The notes under the pieces: model-generated
Database searches by the model: none
Told to the model about the DNA's origin: nothing
Seen by the model: the letters and a program-made list of their open reading frames with translations, nothing else
Made by a program: the position numbers and the translations under genes
In this document: positions 11,522-22,957 of the stretch, in pieces
How positions within the stretch are numbered: position 1 is the first letter of the stretch
How the letters are laid out: each line of letters begins with the position of its first letter
Assembly: GCA_017893485.1 (NCBI GenBank)
Contig: CM030368.1
Span: forward strand, 179,781,654 to 179,845,653
Length of the DNA stretch: 64,000 nucleotides
Source: Hemerocallis citrina
Lineage: Eukaryota; Streptophyta; Magnoliopsida; Asparagales; Asphodelaceae
Reading direction: 5' to 3'

Positions 11522-11582
11522 AACAAGGTTCAAACCTGCACTCATTAGATTTAAAATCTATCTCCTTAACCACTCGAACAAA
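11522..11582 (-). repeat. tRNA-Ser-like segment inside the short hAT element
   Basis: Minus strand reads TTGTTCGAGTGGTTAAGGAG, then ATAGATTTTAAATCTAATG, then GCAGGTTTGAACC (B box at 11527-11536). The A arm and anticodon arm resemble plant tRNA-Ser. The variable arm and acceptor stem are lost, so it is not a functional tRNA. Confidence 0.6.
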
Positions 11583-12284
11583 TTGACTTTTGTGCTAAAA
11601 TAGGGAATAAAATCTCTATTAATTATATATGATGTCCAACGGGCCACTCATTGGTGGGCCCTGTCACTACAAGGAATTTGACATATAGTGACAGCAAAAA
11701 TTCGTAGGTAAAAGGCGAAAAACCATAGGTATAGCTCGTAAAACCTATACCAACGGACATATTTTTCCATCGTTTTTAATTAACTATACCCACGGCAAAA
11801 TACCGTCACTATAGCCTATAGCGACGGTTTTTTTACCCGTTGGACAAAACTTCAGTGTTATACCCACGGTTTCGTATCCGTTGGTATAGATTTTAAGGAC
11901 ACCACTTGCTTTCCTATACCCATGGTTGAAATTCCATTGCTACATAGTTTTCACATCCAAATATTTAAATATATACCCATCGCTCTATACAAAAAATTTT
12001 CTTATTAATTACACGTATGATAATTTAATATTTTCTTTTATAATATTAATCCAATTATAAACTAAATACACAATAAAATAGATAAATGTGTTTATGAAAC
12101 AAAATTAAAAAAAATTAAACTTCAATCATATTAAAAATTAATGAAGTATTACAAGCATGTCAAATTACAACATAGTTAATAACCAAATACACAATTGAAT
12201 TCATGTGTGCAGACATGAGAATCAATACTTTAAACTACGATCAACATATTCAATGACATTATAAGATAACATTCAATTGACTTC

Positions 12285-12477
12285 TCACTTGAGATACGAC
12301 ACTAACAATTTTCTTATTTTACGGCAACCATATCTTGATTTATCTTGATTCTCTTTGCAGAAATCTTCTTTTAGCATCCTGCAAATCTCCTTTACAACCT
12401 TCTTCACTTCATCGTCGGCAAACACAAACTTAGCTGCATTTTTAGCGAGTTCAATCATTTCTCGCTTGTTGAGAGCC
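12285..12477 (-). pseudogene. Captured terminal exon of an unidentified gene
   Basis: After an AG acceptor at 12478 the minus strand is open for 63 codons, ALNKREMIELAKNAAKFVFA then DDEVKKVVKEICRMLKEDFC, to a TGA at 12285-12287. Codon use and the charged helical character look like real coding sequence, and it does not match the dihydrouridine synthase tail I would expect. I do not recognise the protein. It is the most downstream exon in the series and supplies the only clean stop. Confidence 0.5.
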
Positions 12478-12599
12478 CTTCACAAACAAAACAAAGCAAA
12501 AAGATCCAACTTTGGTCATCAACAAATAGTCAAAAAGAGAACAATGTAGTGTACTCTAGATCTGATTGATAGGAACCAATTTAAAAACATTCCGAGGGA

Positions 12600-12760
12600 G
12601 GAACTCAATTAAGAATAATGGCAAAATCATGGTTTTTCGACCTTAAAACTCTGGCACAAGTTTCAGATACTGGTGGGACAATAATTTTTGCGCTTATAAT
12701 AATTTTATGGATAATTCTATTGCACAAGTTTCAGATACTGGTGGGACAATCTTTCTTTAA
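12600..12760. repeat. Short direct repeat inside the CACTA
   Basis: GCACAAGTTTCAGATACTGG followed by TGGGACAAT occurs at about 12654-12682 and again at about 12722-12750. It lies in intron-like sequence between captured exons. Confidence 0.7.
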
Positions 12761-12783
12761 AAAGCTGAGTTAGTTAAACTTAC

Positions 12784-13570
12784 GCTAAATCTGCATTTGT
12801 CTCAAATTTATTCACAGCTTTTCCTTCAGCATGTTCAAGGCAAGAGTAGTGCATTATCATTTCTTTCAAAGTATGTTTGGTGCTTTTAATATCATTGTCC
12901 CACAAGATGCACTGTGAAACAAAAAACTTCTAGTGAATTGATCGACAATTTAACAGAGATAACTGAAAAGTCCAGAATAAGTAATTTAAGAGCAAACTCT
13001 TCACTCAACTAATAATGACTGGTATAGATAAAAGAAAAAAAACTATGAACGGATAAATTTGTTATCTAGGTGCACCTTTCGAATGTACTCTCTTTTGACA
13101 TCCTCCCAAGCTGATTTTCCTTTAGCACAGAAAATTGAAGCATTCCATAGTGCACCTCTGGCTGCCATCACAGATGTTGCACCTGAAACAAAATCCAGCA
13201 CATTATCAAACAATACACCTCAATCATTTCTATAGAAATAAGAAAAGACATTGGTCAATGCAGAAGGACGATTTTTTATGTTGATTATCATAATGCATGG
13301 GATATTAATTTGGTAACCACAGAGGTGAGAGTAGTTGGTGAGTTGTTATCTGTCCGCAATATGTTTTCTTTGTGCTCTGGCATATAAATAATGCTTTACT
13401 TGCAGAGAAATTAGTAAATAAATTTATTTGGAAAAAGATGGAGAAGTAGTTCACCGAAGTACTTTTTACTACCTGTTGAACTTTTGATCCGTTCAAAATC
13501 TTCATACTCAAAGACATCGCCATTAGCCATAACAGGAATTGATAATGACGCCACAATATCAGCAATCCCA
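12784..13570 (-). pseudogene. Captured exons of tRNA-dihydrouridine synthase 2
   Basis: Three consecutive exons on the minus strand with intact splice sites. 13570-13473 encodes GIADIVASLSIPVMANGDVF, then EYEDFERIKSSTG. 13182-13076 encodes ATSVMAARGALWNASIFCAK, then GKSAWEDVKREYIRK. 12911-12784 encodes CILWDNDIKSTKHTLKEMIM, then HYSCLEHAEGKAVNKFE. This is the second half of the FMN-binding barrel of DUS2-type enzymes, which reduce uridine-20 in tRNA. The N-terminal part, including the catalytic cysteine region, and the C-terminus are missing. No stops were seen in these exons. Confidence 0.82.
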
Positions 13571-13861
13571 CTCTAATTTGCAGGATCTCTTGGCCTGTCT
13601 TTAACTCTTCTGTTTTCAGATAAAAGAAACAGAGAAGAGGAACCTTTACTTGTACCGTAAAAAAAATTCCAACAAATGAGACACTAGATTTTGTTACTGA
13701 TTGCCTTCTTGCTCAATGAAAATTTGCTGAGTAAAAGAAGAAATTAGATCAATTTCCTACGGAAATTTTAAGCATCATTCACTAGTGCTAAATTGATCAA
13801 CTTTCACAAATGATGTTAATCAATTTTCAGCATCAATTTCCAATGGTAAGTGCACTAACAC

Positions 13862-14279
<418 letters not shown>

Positions 14280-16677
14280 TCACATAATAACATGATCGAG
14301 AAAGCCTCACAAAGAACTATTTATGTCATGAAAAAGCAGCAAGTAAACGGATATGCAATCAAGATCTCATCAAGTTGGGCGAATGCAAAATCAATGAAGA
14401 TGGCATACATGGATACAATGAAGACATTGAAAAAATAATAATTAACAAAAGCATATACTTGGACTAAAAAAAAGAGTACGTAAAGTAGCATTATCATGCA
14501 TAATGGGTTCCAAGTATGCTATCTCATGTTTGTAATAGTACTATTATCATTTCTTGAGTAGATACTGCATTAGAGTTGATTTAAAATATCTTTACTGCTC
14601 GATAATGCCCTAACATGGGGACAATTATGCCTATATAAGAATTTTAAGGGTCAAGAGAACATGTGATGCTTCATGACATGTTGCTGTTTACATTGGGAAA
14701 ATAGCCACTCAAGGGTTTATTGTAGCTAGTGCAATTCCAAAATTATATCACTAAATTTTGATGAATCACACTGCATTCTATTACTTCTTTTCATTAGACA
14801 AATTCCAAAATCAAGGAACACGCCAGTGGGACAAATTTAAATTAAACTATCAGTAAAACATTTTTACTGATATATTTATTGCCACGGTGTTATTTTTACT
14901 GATACATTATTACTGATATTTTTACTGATATATTTAAATTGATCAACTTTCACAAGGTTTTAGTCAACATCATTCCCAGCAGATCAACTTTCACAAATAA
15001 AAACAGTGCTAAATTGATATAGATGTTAGTGCACTTACCATTGTTGTGCTTAATTTGAAGATTAACCTTGGAAATCTCAAATCTTACAGTAAAATGGAAG
15101 AGCAAAATCTAATAGTGCTACTCAAATAATTTGGTGTCAATGGAAATTAGAATATATATATATGGTTCAATTATTAATGTTGAGACACTTTTTATCTCAA
15201 ATGTTTAACTGAACTACTAAAATCAAACAATTATTCTAACTATCTTCTAATCCAATACATATTTAAATTTGTACAGAAATGAAAGATATAAATGAAGGTG
15301 AAAGGTGATTAATAATTGGAGTATATTTTCTACGAACTTATTTATATATTTGTTTGTATATTTGTTTATTAGGTAACTAAAATGTACAGAGAACAAATAG
15401 TGAAACAGCTCACTAGCAATAGTGCTCTTCAAGTTAATTAGGTTGTATAATAATGTCATTTTCACCCATTGAAGTAACTTTATTTCACTAATGTATCTTC
15501 ATTCTCGACACTAATGCGCAATAATGCAAGAAGTATGTAATTGATAATATCAATGGTGTTTACTGCTAGTATTTGGTGTTTCTTTAAGGATGCACCTAAG
15601 TGTGCCCTTGGCCCCTAAGTCATCAATAAAGGTCCCAAACTACGATCTAGTACTAATTAAATAATCAAGGCTATCAAATCATAGGAAGACAACACTTCTA
15701 TGGTTCTATGTAAATATGACTACCCTGTGAATTACGATAACCACTGCAATTTTAATTCTTACTCTTTGATCCACGCTTCACCAACCAGTCCACCTAAAAC
15801 AACAATCCAAATCAAACCCCATCATTTCCTATCTTTTCAAAATTATCAGTGAATTTAAGTCTTCAATTAGTGGAACCTAGTGATCTGTTGACTCGTGATT
15901 TCACATTTCTATCTTATCCAACTCAACCTTCATTGATTGATGCTTTCAGTTGCCCTATACGGTTGGACCTTCTATTGGAGAGATTTCTAAATTACGAGGA
16001 AAATAACTTCGAACGTCCATATTTTTCTTTTTTTTCCTGAACCCTTACTTGCTCACGCTACTTTGAAAATAGTAAACATCTTAGACATATAGTGGTAACT
16101 GGTAAGAGCATATGTTACACACACACACACACAGAGAGCGAGAAGTATAGCTATCCTATCCATTCATCTCAACTCCCTCAGCATAATTACAAACAAAACC
16201 TTTACATTTTCTTGATCGAAACCTCTCAGGAAAACTTGTAAAGGATTGTTAATTCTCCATCAACCATCATTTGCAAATCTTGATTAGAAATGTCAAACAC
16301 CGCACTAAGCAATTCTAGTTTCTACTTTCTCAATCCGAAGAGTTTGCACAACAAGGTATTGCTAATTGGGGTTTTTGACGGCAAATGTCACATTTTCTTG
16401 AGTATATTCAACAGTTACACACTGAACCTTTCAATTGCAGTTTTTTACTCTGTGCGACTTCTCTTTTTTCTGGACTTTATCAACCCCAAATTCACACTAA
16501 AAAATACAAAATGCAGTCTTTCCATATAATCTCGACCAATCATTTCCACTCTCAGTTCAGAAATCAGAACCCTAATAGATACAACTACATCATTCATATA
16601 ACTGAGAAACTTATCACGACAATTTTATGAATGCGACGGGCAAAATATAGCAGAAAATAAAATTTGAAAAATCGGAC
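14280..16677. other. Non-exonic interior of the CACTA
   Basis: AT-rich. Apart from the GAPDH scrap and an (AC)n run at about 16117-16132, I find no recognisable exon. Part of it is probably captured intron of the first gene. Confidence 0.5.
14941..14996 (+). repeat. Inverted 19-bp GAPDH scrap between 15-bp direct repeats
   Basis: TCAACATCATTCCCAGCAG (14964-14982) is identical to part of the GAPDH exon at 13862-13959 but on the opposite strand. It is bracketed by GATCAACTTTCACAA at 14941-14955 and 14982-14996, which also occurs at 13795-13809 beside the GAPDH exon. This looks like filler copied in during break repair. Confidence 0.7.
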
Positions 16678-16782
16678 CTTGGAGATGCGCTTGGTGCTGC
16701 GACGTTTCATCATCCGAATCCAACCAGCGACGAGGGCGATCCCGACCAAAGCCCCCATTATCAGCCCTGAGATCAGCCCCAT
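16678..16782 (-). pseudogene. Captured first exon of a CLB1/SYT7-like C2-domain protein
   Basis: The minus strand from the ATG at 16782 encodes MGLISGLIMGALVGIALVAG followed by a basic WIRMMKRRSTKRISK stretch. This is the N-terminal membrane anchor of plant calcium-dependent lipid-binding protein 1 (SYT7 group), which tethers membranes and normally continues into SMP and C2 domains. A GT donor follows the AAG at 16678, at the place where the family's first exon ends. An in-frame ATG at 16806 would add eight residues; I prefer 16782 from the family start. Everything after exon 1 is missing. The upstream 16783-16960 looks like captured 5' UTR and could include promoter. Confidence 0.75.
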
Positions 16783-17561
16783 CTTTTTCTCCGAATTGTG
16801 TTTCACCCCCTCGGAATAAGAGATCTACAATTTTTATTTTAGCAGTTTGGGGAGAGAGGTATTCGAGTGTGAGAGATAGAGAGGAGATAGAGAGAGAGAT
16901 ATGGGTGTGAGCGTGAGAGATACTGTATAAATTGGGGGTATTTGTGATTTACGGGGAAAATGAAAATGTTGGGGGAAAAATAAATTATAGAATATACCCA
17001 CAGTGTTTTATCCCGTTAGTAAAACTTATAGTTACGGATTAAAAACTCTAAAGCTATAAAATACCTATACCCACAGTTTACTATACGTCTGTAGGTATAC
17101 AATGTCTGTACCAATGGTTTTAGTGATCCGTCACTATAGGTGTCCGTAGGTATATGAAAATTTTCTTGTAGTATGTGCGACCGTGGGCCCTGTGTGACTG
17201 CACAGGTCATACAGACCCAGGGCTAGCCCTGATGGCCGTAAACTCTAGGGTTTAGTGGATCTAATCCATCAATTTGTGTAATCAAGAGGTGAGCCGTTAT
17301 CATTGTTCAACTTCAAGAGGGGATTGTGCCGAGTGTTTCAAAGGTGAGAGAGAGATGTTGAGAGTTGTAATCTCTTTTGTAATCTTTGTATTTCTTGGGG
17401 AATAAAAAGTATTGGTTATCTCTGCATATTGATTGTGTTCTTGTGAAATCTTGCATATATTGTGGTGGCTTGTTCTTGGTTCATCTAAGTCTTGGGAGTT
17501 TCTATTGCTTGTGGTGTGTTTCCGCTATTAGCACTACGAGTTGTGGGTAGATCCTCCGACA

Positions 17562-18400
17562 TACCATTCTTTGAATAATTGAAGATTAGGACAACTCACT
17601 TCTATGAAATGCTAGACAATCTTTTATTGCAATCAAATATGGTTCGACTATCTTTAATGCATCTTGTACACACAAGTTAAGGATATGACATGCATATATA
17701 ACAAGAAATATTTCAGGCAGTTGGAGGACCAAGCTCTTGAATTAATGTGGAAAGCATCTTATTATTATTGGAGGCATTGTAAAAAATGATAGAATTTTCT
17801 TTTATCATGGATATGTTAATTAGTATATGCTTATATGATATGTGATGTGATAACCACACTAGTATGGGGATACATCAAATATCCATATAATATGATCCTC
17901 TTCTGAAGTATCCAATCACTATATATCGATCCAATGAAAAGTTACACACATCTAATATAACCTTTCCAACCATTGGCGGTTAATGAAACCTTAAAGTTAA
18001 AGCATAAAAAGTAGCAATTTAAAAATATTTAAGCTCGTTATAGATTTTATAACAATTGGACTTTACGCTGTTTCTAGAAATTCGTTTGTAATAGGGATTT
18101 GAAGTGATTTGGTTAAAGGTCTCTAGGTTCCTACTGTCATAATAGGAAAATGGTAACTCATGCATAATAACAAGTCTAGCCATTTCCCTACGAACTAAAC
18201 ATGATCGTAGTAGCTATCTACATGACCGGTCTTAGGGTTGATCTTTTGTTAGGTTAGATGGTCTTGCAATATGTCCGGTGTGATCTATCCAAGTGCCACT
18301 TAAGTGTACCCGTTCAGGTACTCATTTTTCATTTGTAAGCAGTTTGACACTTGTTACATACCTTTTGTCCCCCTTTTGGATTGAACTATGGTGAGATAAA
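17562..18400 (-). pseudogene. hAT transposase, N-terminal half with BED zinc finger
   Basis: On the minus strand a BED zinc finger is recognisable: CNKCQ near 18341-18360 and TLKWHLDRSH near 18278-18307, giving the C-x2-C...H-x4-H ligands. It is followed by MARLVIMHELPFSYY (about 18145-18188), the conserved 'a--ii--elPfs-v' segment, and CHILNLCVQDALKIVEPYL (about 17630-17693), the 'C--HilNL-v-dgl' segment of RICESLEEPER-type transposases. Several stops and frame changes interrupt it. It ends at 17562 at the second copy of the TACCA duplication, and the rest of the gene lies at 1837-2803. Order and orientation fit a single gene interrupted once. Confidence 0.8.
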
Positions 18401-18660
18401 TGTATAATATTAGTGTACTTCAGAAGTTACTCCTTTATGTTTTCGGGAAGAAGAGAGTTGCAGTTGCCAATATCGTGTTTGGGATTCTTCAACTAGAATT
18501 TCATCATTGTGTGTATATGGAAGCTCAGGAATACTATCAAAATCTTTAATTGTATCGGTCTCAAAAGAACATAAGGAGCACAAGATGTATTTGTAGATTC
18601 TTGTCCACTTTAGCTACGACCGCTACATGATCGTGATGATTCCATTAGTGTATGAAAATT

Positions 18661-19399
18661 ACAAAATTGAATAATTGATATGAGAAAAAAGTATATAAGA
18701 ATTTAACAACTACAAATTAACAACTAACAAAAATTAATTGAACTATAAAAATGATACCGCACTTCAATAATTGCAAGAGTAGAAAACTAAATTGAGATGA
18801 CACTTAAGAGAGTTGAGACATGAATATTGAGAAAGCTTCTTGAATGTTTCTTCACTTGATCACTTTCTTTTCCCACAAATTGCAAAAGAAAATCACTAGA
18901 TTGAAACTTGAGACTTGAGACTTGAGACTTGAGACTTTAGACTTGAAAGAGTTGAGATTTGATTTGGGATTTGGAATGAATTGTTGGAAACTTAAGAGAA
19001 TTATTTGGAATGAATTGAGAGAGTATTGTAAGTTTTGGTACGAGGAAAGTTGTATGTAAGGGGTGGCTATTAATAGAATTTCGTAATTTTTGGGTTTTCA
19101 ATTTTACCCTATAAAACTAGCCATATTATAGCCATTATGGGGGTAGATATGTAATTAATTTAGAATTAAATAAGAAAAAAGGAAAAGAAATATCTCAAAC
19201 CAACGGTCGGCCCGGTTGGGCCGACTGCTTGGCATGGGAGAGCTAAACCGGACCATTGCAGTCTGGTTCGGTTCAGGACCGAGCGGTCCCGATCCCTATG
19301 TGGTATGGGCCAATTTGGCCAAATTCTGATCCGGACAGGCCCCCTCATTATTTTAAAGTAAAAAAGATGATTTGAGCACTATCCTTCAAGAAAAATAAA
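18661..19399. other. hAT 5' flank and subterminal DNA, no gene
   Basis: Non-coding. It includes four tandem copies of 'acttgag' with variants around 18904-18945 and the GC-rich subterminal part of the hAT around 19200-19340. The last bases, 19395-19399 (ATAAA), are the left TSD of the Tat element that follows. Confidence 0.6.
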
Positions 19400-19964
19400 T
19401 GATATGGGTCAGGAATAACGTGGCCCATCCTGGGCCACTGGATCCCCTCAGTATACGCACTCTTTCTGATCCTTCAGATCTGCCACATCAGTGCCGGAAA
19501 ACCGCCCGGAGCTCTGCCACGTCAGCCCGAAAATCGCTCCGGCGTCTGCCACGTCAGCCCTATACCGCCCGGCTTTCCACCGCTTCAGCCACTCGGGTAA
19601 CCGGGTCTGGACCCGATTGGCTTCCCCTATAAATACCAGACCCTCCCCCTTGTCTGCAGGTAATCAATCTTTCTTCCACAAAACCCTAGTTACTGCTACT
19701 CTCTCTCAGAGACTAACTAGATCGTCGGAGGGTCTGCCACCAGGACCAACCCCGGTGTTCCTAGACCGTCTGCAGGTACACGAGGCCTCAGATCCGAGCC
19801 TCCCGATCCGAGCCGAGCATCCAGCCCTACCTCACTCCAGCCTGTCACCGATACCGTTCGGCCAGCCGAGGGTAGTCTGATTAAGAGCTTCCTCCTTCAA
19901 ATACAAATCGAGTAAGAACTCACACCTGGTGCATCCACATGTCTCCCAGAAACAAACTGCATCA
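19400..19964 (+). repeat. 5' LTR of Tat element 1
   Basis: 565 bp with TATAAATA at 19628-19635. It matches 41370-41956 closely; the 3' LTR has about 22 extra bases near 41582-41605 and scattered substitutions. Confidence 0.92.
19628..19635 (+). promoter_or_regulatory. TATA box of the Tat 1 5' LTR
   Basis: TATAAATA, conserved in the other LTR at 41620-41627, and followed by the pyrimidine-rich start of the presumed transcript. Confidence 0.65.
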
Positions 19965-19966
19965 GG

Positions 19967-19982
19967 TTGGCACCGTCTGTGG
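19967..19982 (+). other. Primer binding site of Tat element 1
   Basis: TTGGCACCGTCTGTGG, two bases after the LTR. The same site, TGTCGCCGTCTGTGG, follows the 5' LTR of Tat element 2. I do not assign the tRNA. Confidence 0.7.
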
Positions 19983-20042
19983 AAAAGCTACTTCAGAAGC
20001 CGACCCGAGCCGACCATCAAGGTACCTCGACAGCCGAACTCT

Positions 20043-21069
20043 CATGGCCCCCAAAGCCAAGAAGGCTGCTACCTCCGCACCTCGGCAGGACTTGCCCCCG
20101 CCGAGTGCCGCCGCCAAAGCGTACGCATCCAATCACGGGGCTCCCCGTCAGGGACCCCAGCCGAGTGCCTGCCGTCCAGCCCAGCCCGACTTACGGGGGG
20201 TAATCATGAACCGACAGGTTAGCCGCAGCAGGGGAAGGGCCGCTTCCAACTCGGCCCCGAACCATCCAAAACCACCGTCCTAAGGGCGGACGCCAGCGCT
20301 CAGCCACGTCAGACGACAACCGTCGGCTCGACCGAACCGGGTCGAGGGAGCCCCAGTCACTCACCAGGAGTTCCAGGACTTTCGGAGGGAAATCCTGGGG
20401 GCCCTCCGAGGGGCCCCCAACAAGGAGGATGTCCGCCATTCTCAAACCAGATCGAACGCCGAGGCCAGCGTGTCCCGCCCAACAACGATCCCACCAGAGT
20501 ACAATGGCGATCTTCTAAGGCGCCTCCAAGAAATGGAGGATCGCCTCGACCACATAGGCAATGGCGGTCCTGGAGCAGCTTAGGGGTACAGACCTGTCCG
20601 ACCTCCTTTCTCCGCCTTCATCCTCCAAGCGGAAATACCCCGAAATTTTCGACCACCTCAGTTCGAGACCTATGACGGCGAGGGAGATCCTGCTGATCAC
20701 ATGGAGGGTTTCAAAACCCTGATGATGATTCACAGCGCTTCGGACCCCCTGCTGTGCCGAGCCTTCCCTGCCACCTTCCGGGGTCCGGCTCGGGAATGGT
20801 TCTCCAAGCTAATCCCCGACTCCATTCACTCCTTCGAGCAGCTGGAGGGCAATTTCCTTGCCCACTTTGTCACCAGCCGGAAGGCCGAGAGGACAAGTGC
20901 TTCCTTACTTGGACTCAGGCAGAAGGAAGAGGAGTCGCTCAGAGTGTTCGTCCGGAGGTTCACCGCAGAGGCAAGGTCGGTCTCCTCCCTCGATCCTGGC
21001 GTCGCCTCCGCGGCATTTCGGCACAACGTTCGTCATGGACAGCTGAAAGCCTCTCTGGCAAAGAAACCC
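20043..21069 (+). pseudogene. Tat 1 Gag, N-terminal part
   Basis: The likely start is the ATG at 20043 (MAPKAKKAATSAPRQDLPPP). The frame has a TAA at about 20281 and a second stop near 20580. It continues with the Gag core RPPQFETYDGEGDPADHMEG, FRGPAREWFSKLIP and AHFVTSRKAERTSASLLGLR, typical of the Retrotrans_gag domain. It ends abruptly after SLAKK at 21069, where the SIRE element inserted, and the frame resumes at 30923. Gag would form the particle that packages element RNA. Confidence 0.85.
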
Positions 21070-22457
21070 TGTTGGATCATGTAGGCGAGGCAACAAACAC
21101 TAGAGGGGGGTGAATAGTGTTTATTAAAATAAAATTACGGAATAAAGAATTTTTCTTCGGAGCAGTCGACTTAGGAGTGAACCAGTCGACTGAGTTAACC
21201 CAATAAGAGATAATTCAAACAAATCTGTGAAGTCGACTTAAAGCAGAAACAGTCGAATTATTTAAACAATAAACTAACAGAGTACAAGTCTGACCAGTCG
21301 ACTTATAAAGGAGTCAGTCGACTGTCCAGACAAGTTTCACAGTAGTAAAACAAACAGAAAAATGTAAATGCAAGTTCAAGAGATACAACCACAGAGTGCA
21401 CACGATGTATCCTGGTTCGGTCCTTCCGACCTACATCCAGTCCCCAAGCAACCCACTTGAGATTTCCACTATTCTTGAAAAAGTTTACAAGAATACCCTA
21501 CGGCATTCAGACAACAACCTTGTCTAACCCGTAGTCCTTTCTCTCAACCAGAGAAAGCAACCCACTCTTCCACCAAGAGTGAAACCACTGACTCTACACC
21601 CTAGAGTCTAACTCTCCAACCGAGAGGAAAAGAAAAACAATAAAATGTTTACAATCAACCTACAGCCTTGTATGTGGTTAGTGATGTAGTACGTGGCTAA
21701 AAGAGGTTGACTTCTATATCCAGTCCAGAACGAAATCAGATGTTATACTGGACTGAATGTAGAGAACCAAGACTTAGAGATTTGAAAGCTCTGTCTCTTG
21801 AAAAATGAACCACTTAAAATCTCAACAATGAATGCTCGGAAAAATTAGATCTTTTAACAGTGAATTCTGAACTCTATTTATAGAGTTAGAGTTACTGGAC
21901 GTTGGGAAGCAGTTATTCCAACTGTCAACCAACGGATCTAAACAGCTTTGAATTTGAAAAACGATTTTTAAAAACAGAAAACGGTCAAACGCACTCGAAC
22001 AGTCGACTGGGTTGCCATAATGAGTCGACTGGTCAGAGTTTGAATAAGTTTAGTCAGTTTTGTACCGACAGTCGACTGGTATGAGTATCGGTCGACTGGT
22101 ACTCAACAGTTAAACTATTTCAAACTGTTTTGACCCTTAGATGTTTTGAAAAATACACATTTGTAAAAGAGTGAGTGTATGTGTGTGTGACAATGCTTTA
22201 CATCATACTAAGACCCAAATAAAGAAAGATTACATTTGTTTACAAGACATAACAATAAATGACACTTTAAGCATAAGTCTTGGCTTGAGTCTTGAGTCTT
22301 GAGTGACGCTTTGCCATTGTCTTTATCTGGAGCTTTGTGCTTGTTCATTTGTTCAGTTGTATAGTAATGAAACCTTTGTGTATACAACCTGCAATTATAA
22401 AGTATAGCATAGATACATGTTGCAGTGTGTTGTGATCATCAAAATCAAGAATCAACA
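21070..22457 (-). repeat. 3' LTR of the SIRE element
   Basis: Minus-strand TATAAATA lies at 21875-21882. AGTCGACT palindromes or close variants occur at about 21163, 21183, 21232, 21252, 21297, 21316, 22001, 22022, 22070 and 22090. Confidence 0.95.
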
Positions 22458-22471
22458 TTCTCCCCCTTTTT
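22458..22471 (-). other. Polypurine tract of the SIRE element
   Basis: Minus strand AAAAAGGGGGAGAA directly abuts the 3' LTR. Two similar AGGGGGAG tracts lie further upstream at about 22531-22540 and 22819-22830, as is common in this lineage. Confidence 0.85.
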
Positions 22472-22957
22472 GATGATGACAACACAATAGCTGATAATAA
22501 CAGAAATAATACAAGCATAGAAATGATATGCTCCCCCTATTAAAAGCACAACATGCATACATGAAGATATATCATAAAATCTTAAACAGACTGTGTATCA
22601 GTCGACTTATAATGTGATCAATCGACTTAACAGAAAAAAAGATAAACACAAAAACACAGAAATATCAGTCGACTTATAATGTGATCCGTCGACTTAACAG
22701 AGAAATAAATACAGCAAACACAGTAAACATAAGATAACCAGTAAACTCAATAATAAGATAACCAGTAATGATAAGATAACCAGTAAACACAATAAACACA
22801 AACACAATAGAAGGTATTTCTCCCCCTTTGTCATCAACAAAAAACATAAGAGAACCAGTAATGATAAGGGAAATAACTGTCTCTTACAGAAATAACAAAG
22901 TCTTGTGCAAAAAAGTCTTTAAATAAGGAAAACTACATAAATAAATCTAAAAAGTCA
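22472..22957 (-). other. SIRE 3' untranslated region
   Basis: Non-coding. It has two tandem-like units of AGTCGACTTATAATGTGATC (about 22600 and 22669), each followed by a second GTCGACTTAACAG-type site, and three GATAACCAGTAA repeats at about 22731-22790. Confidence 0.75.

Noticed and set aside
11522..11582. Functional tRNA-Ser
   Set aside because: The variable arm and acceptor stem are absent, and it lies within a transposon.
19929..20445. Several overlapping frames at the start of Tat 1
   Set aside because: Only the frame with MAPKAKK leads into recognisable Gag; the others are shadows of GC-rich sequence.
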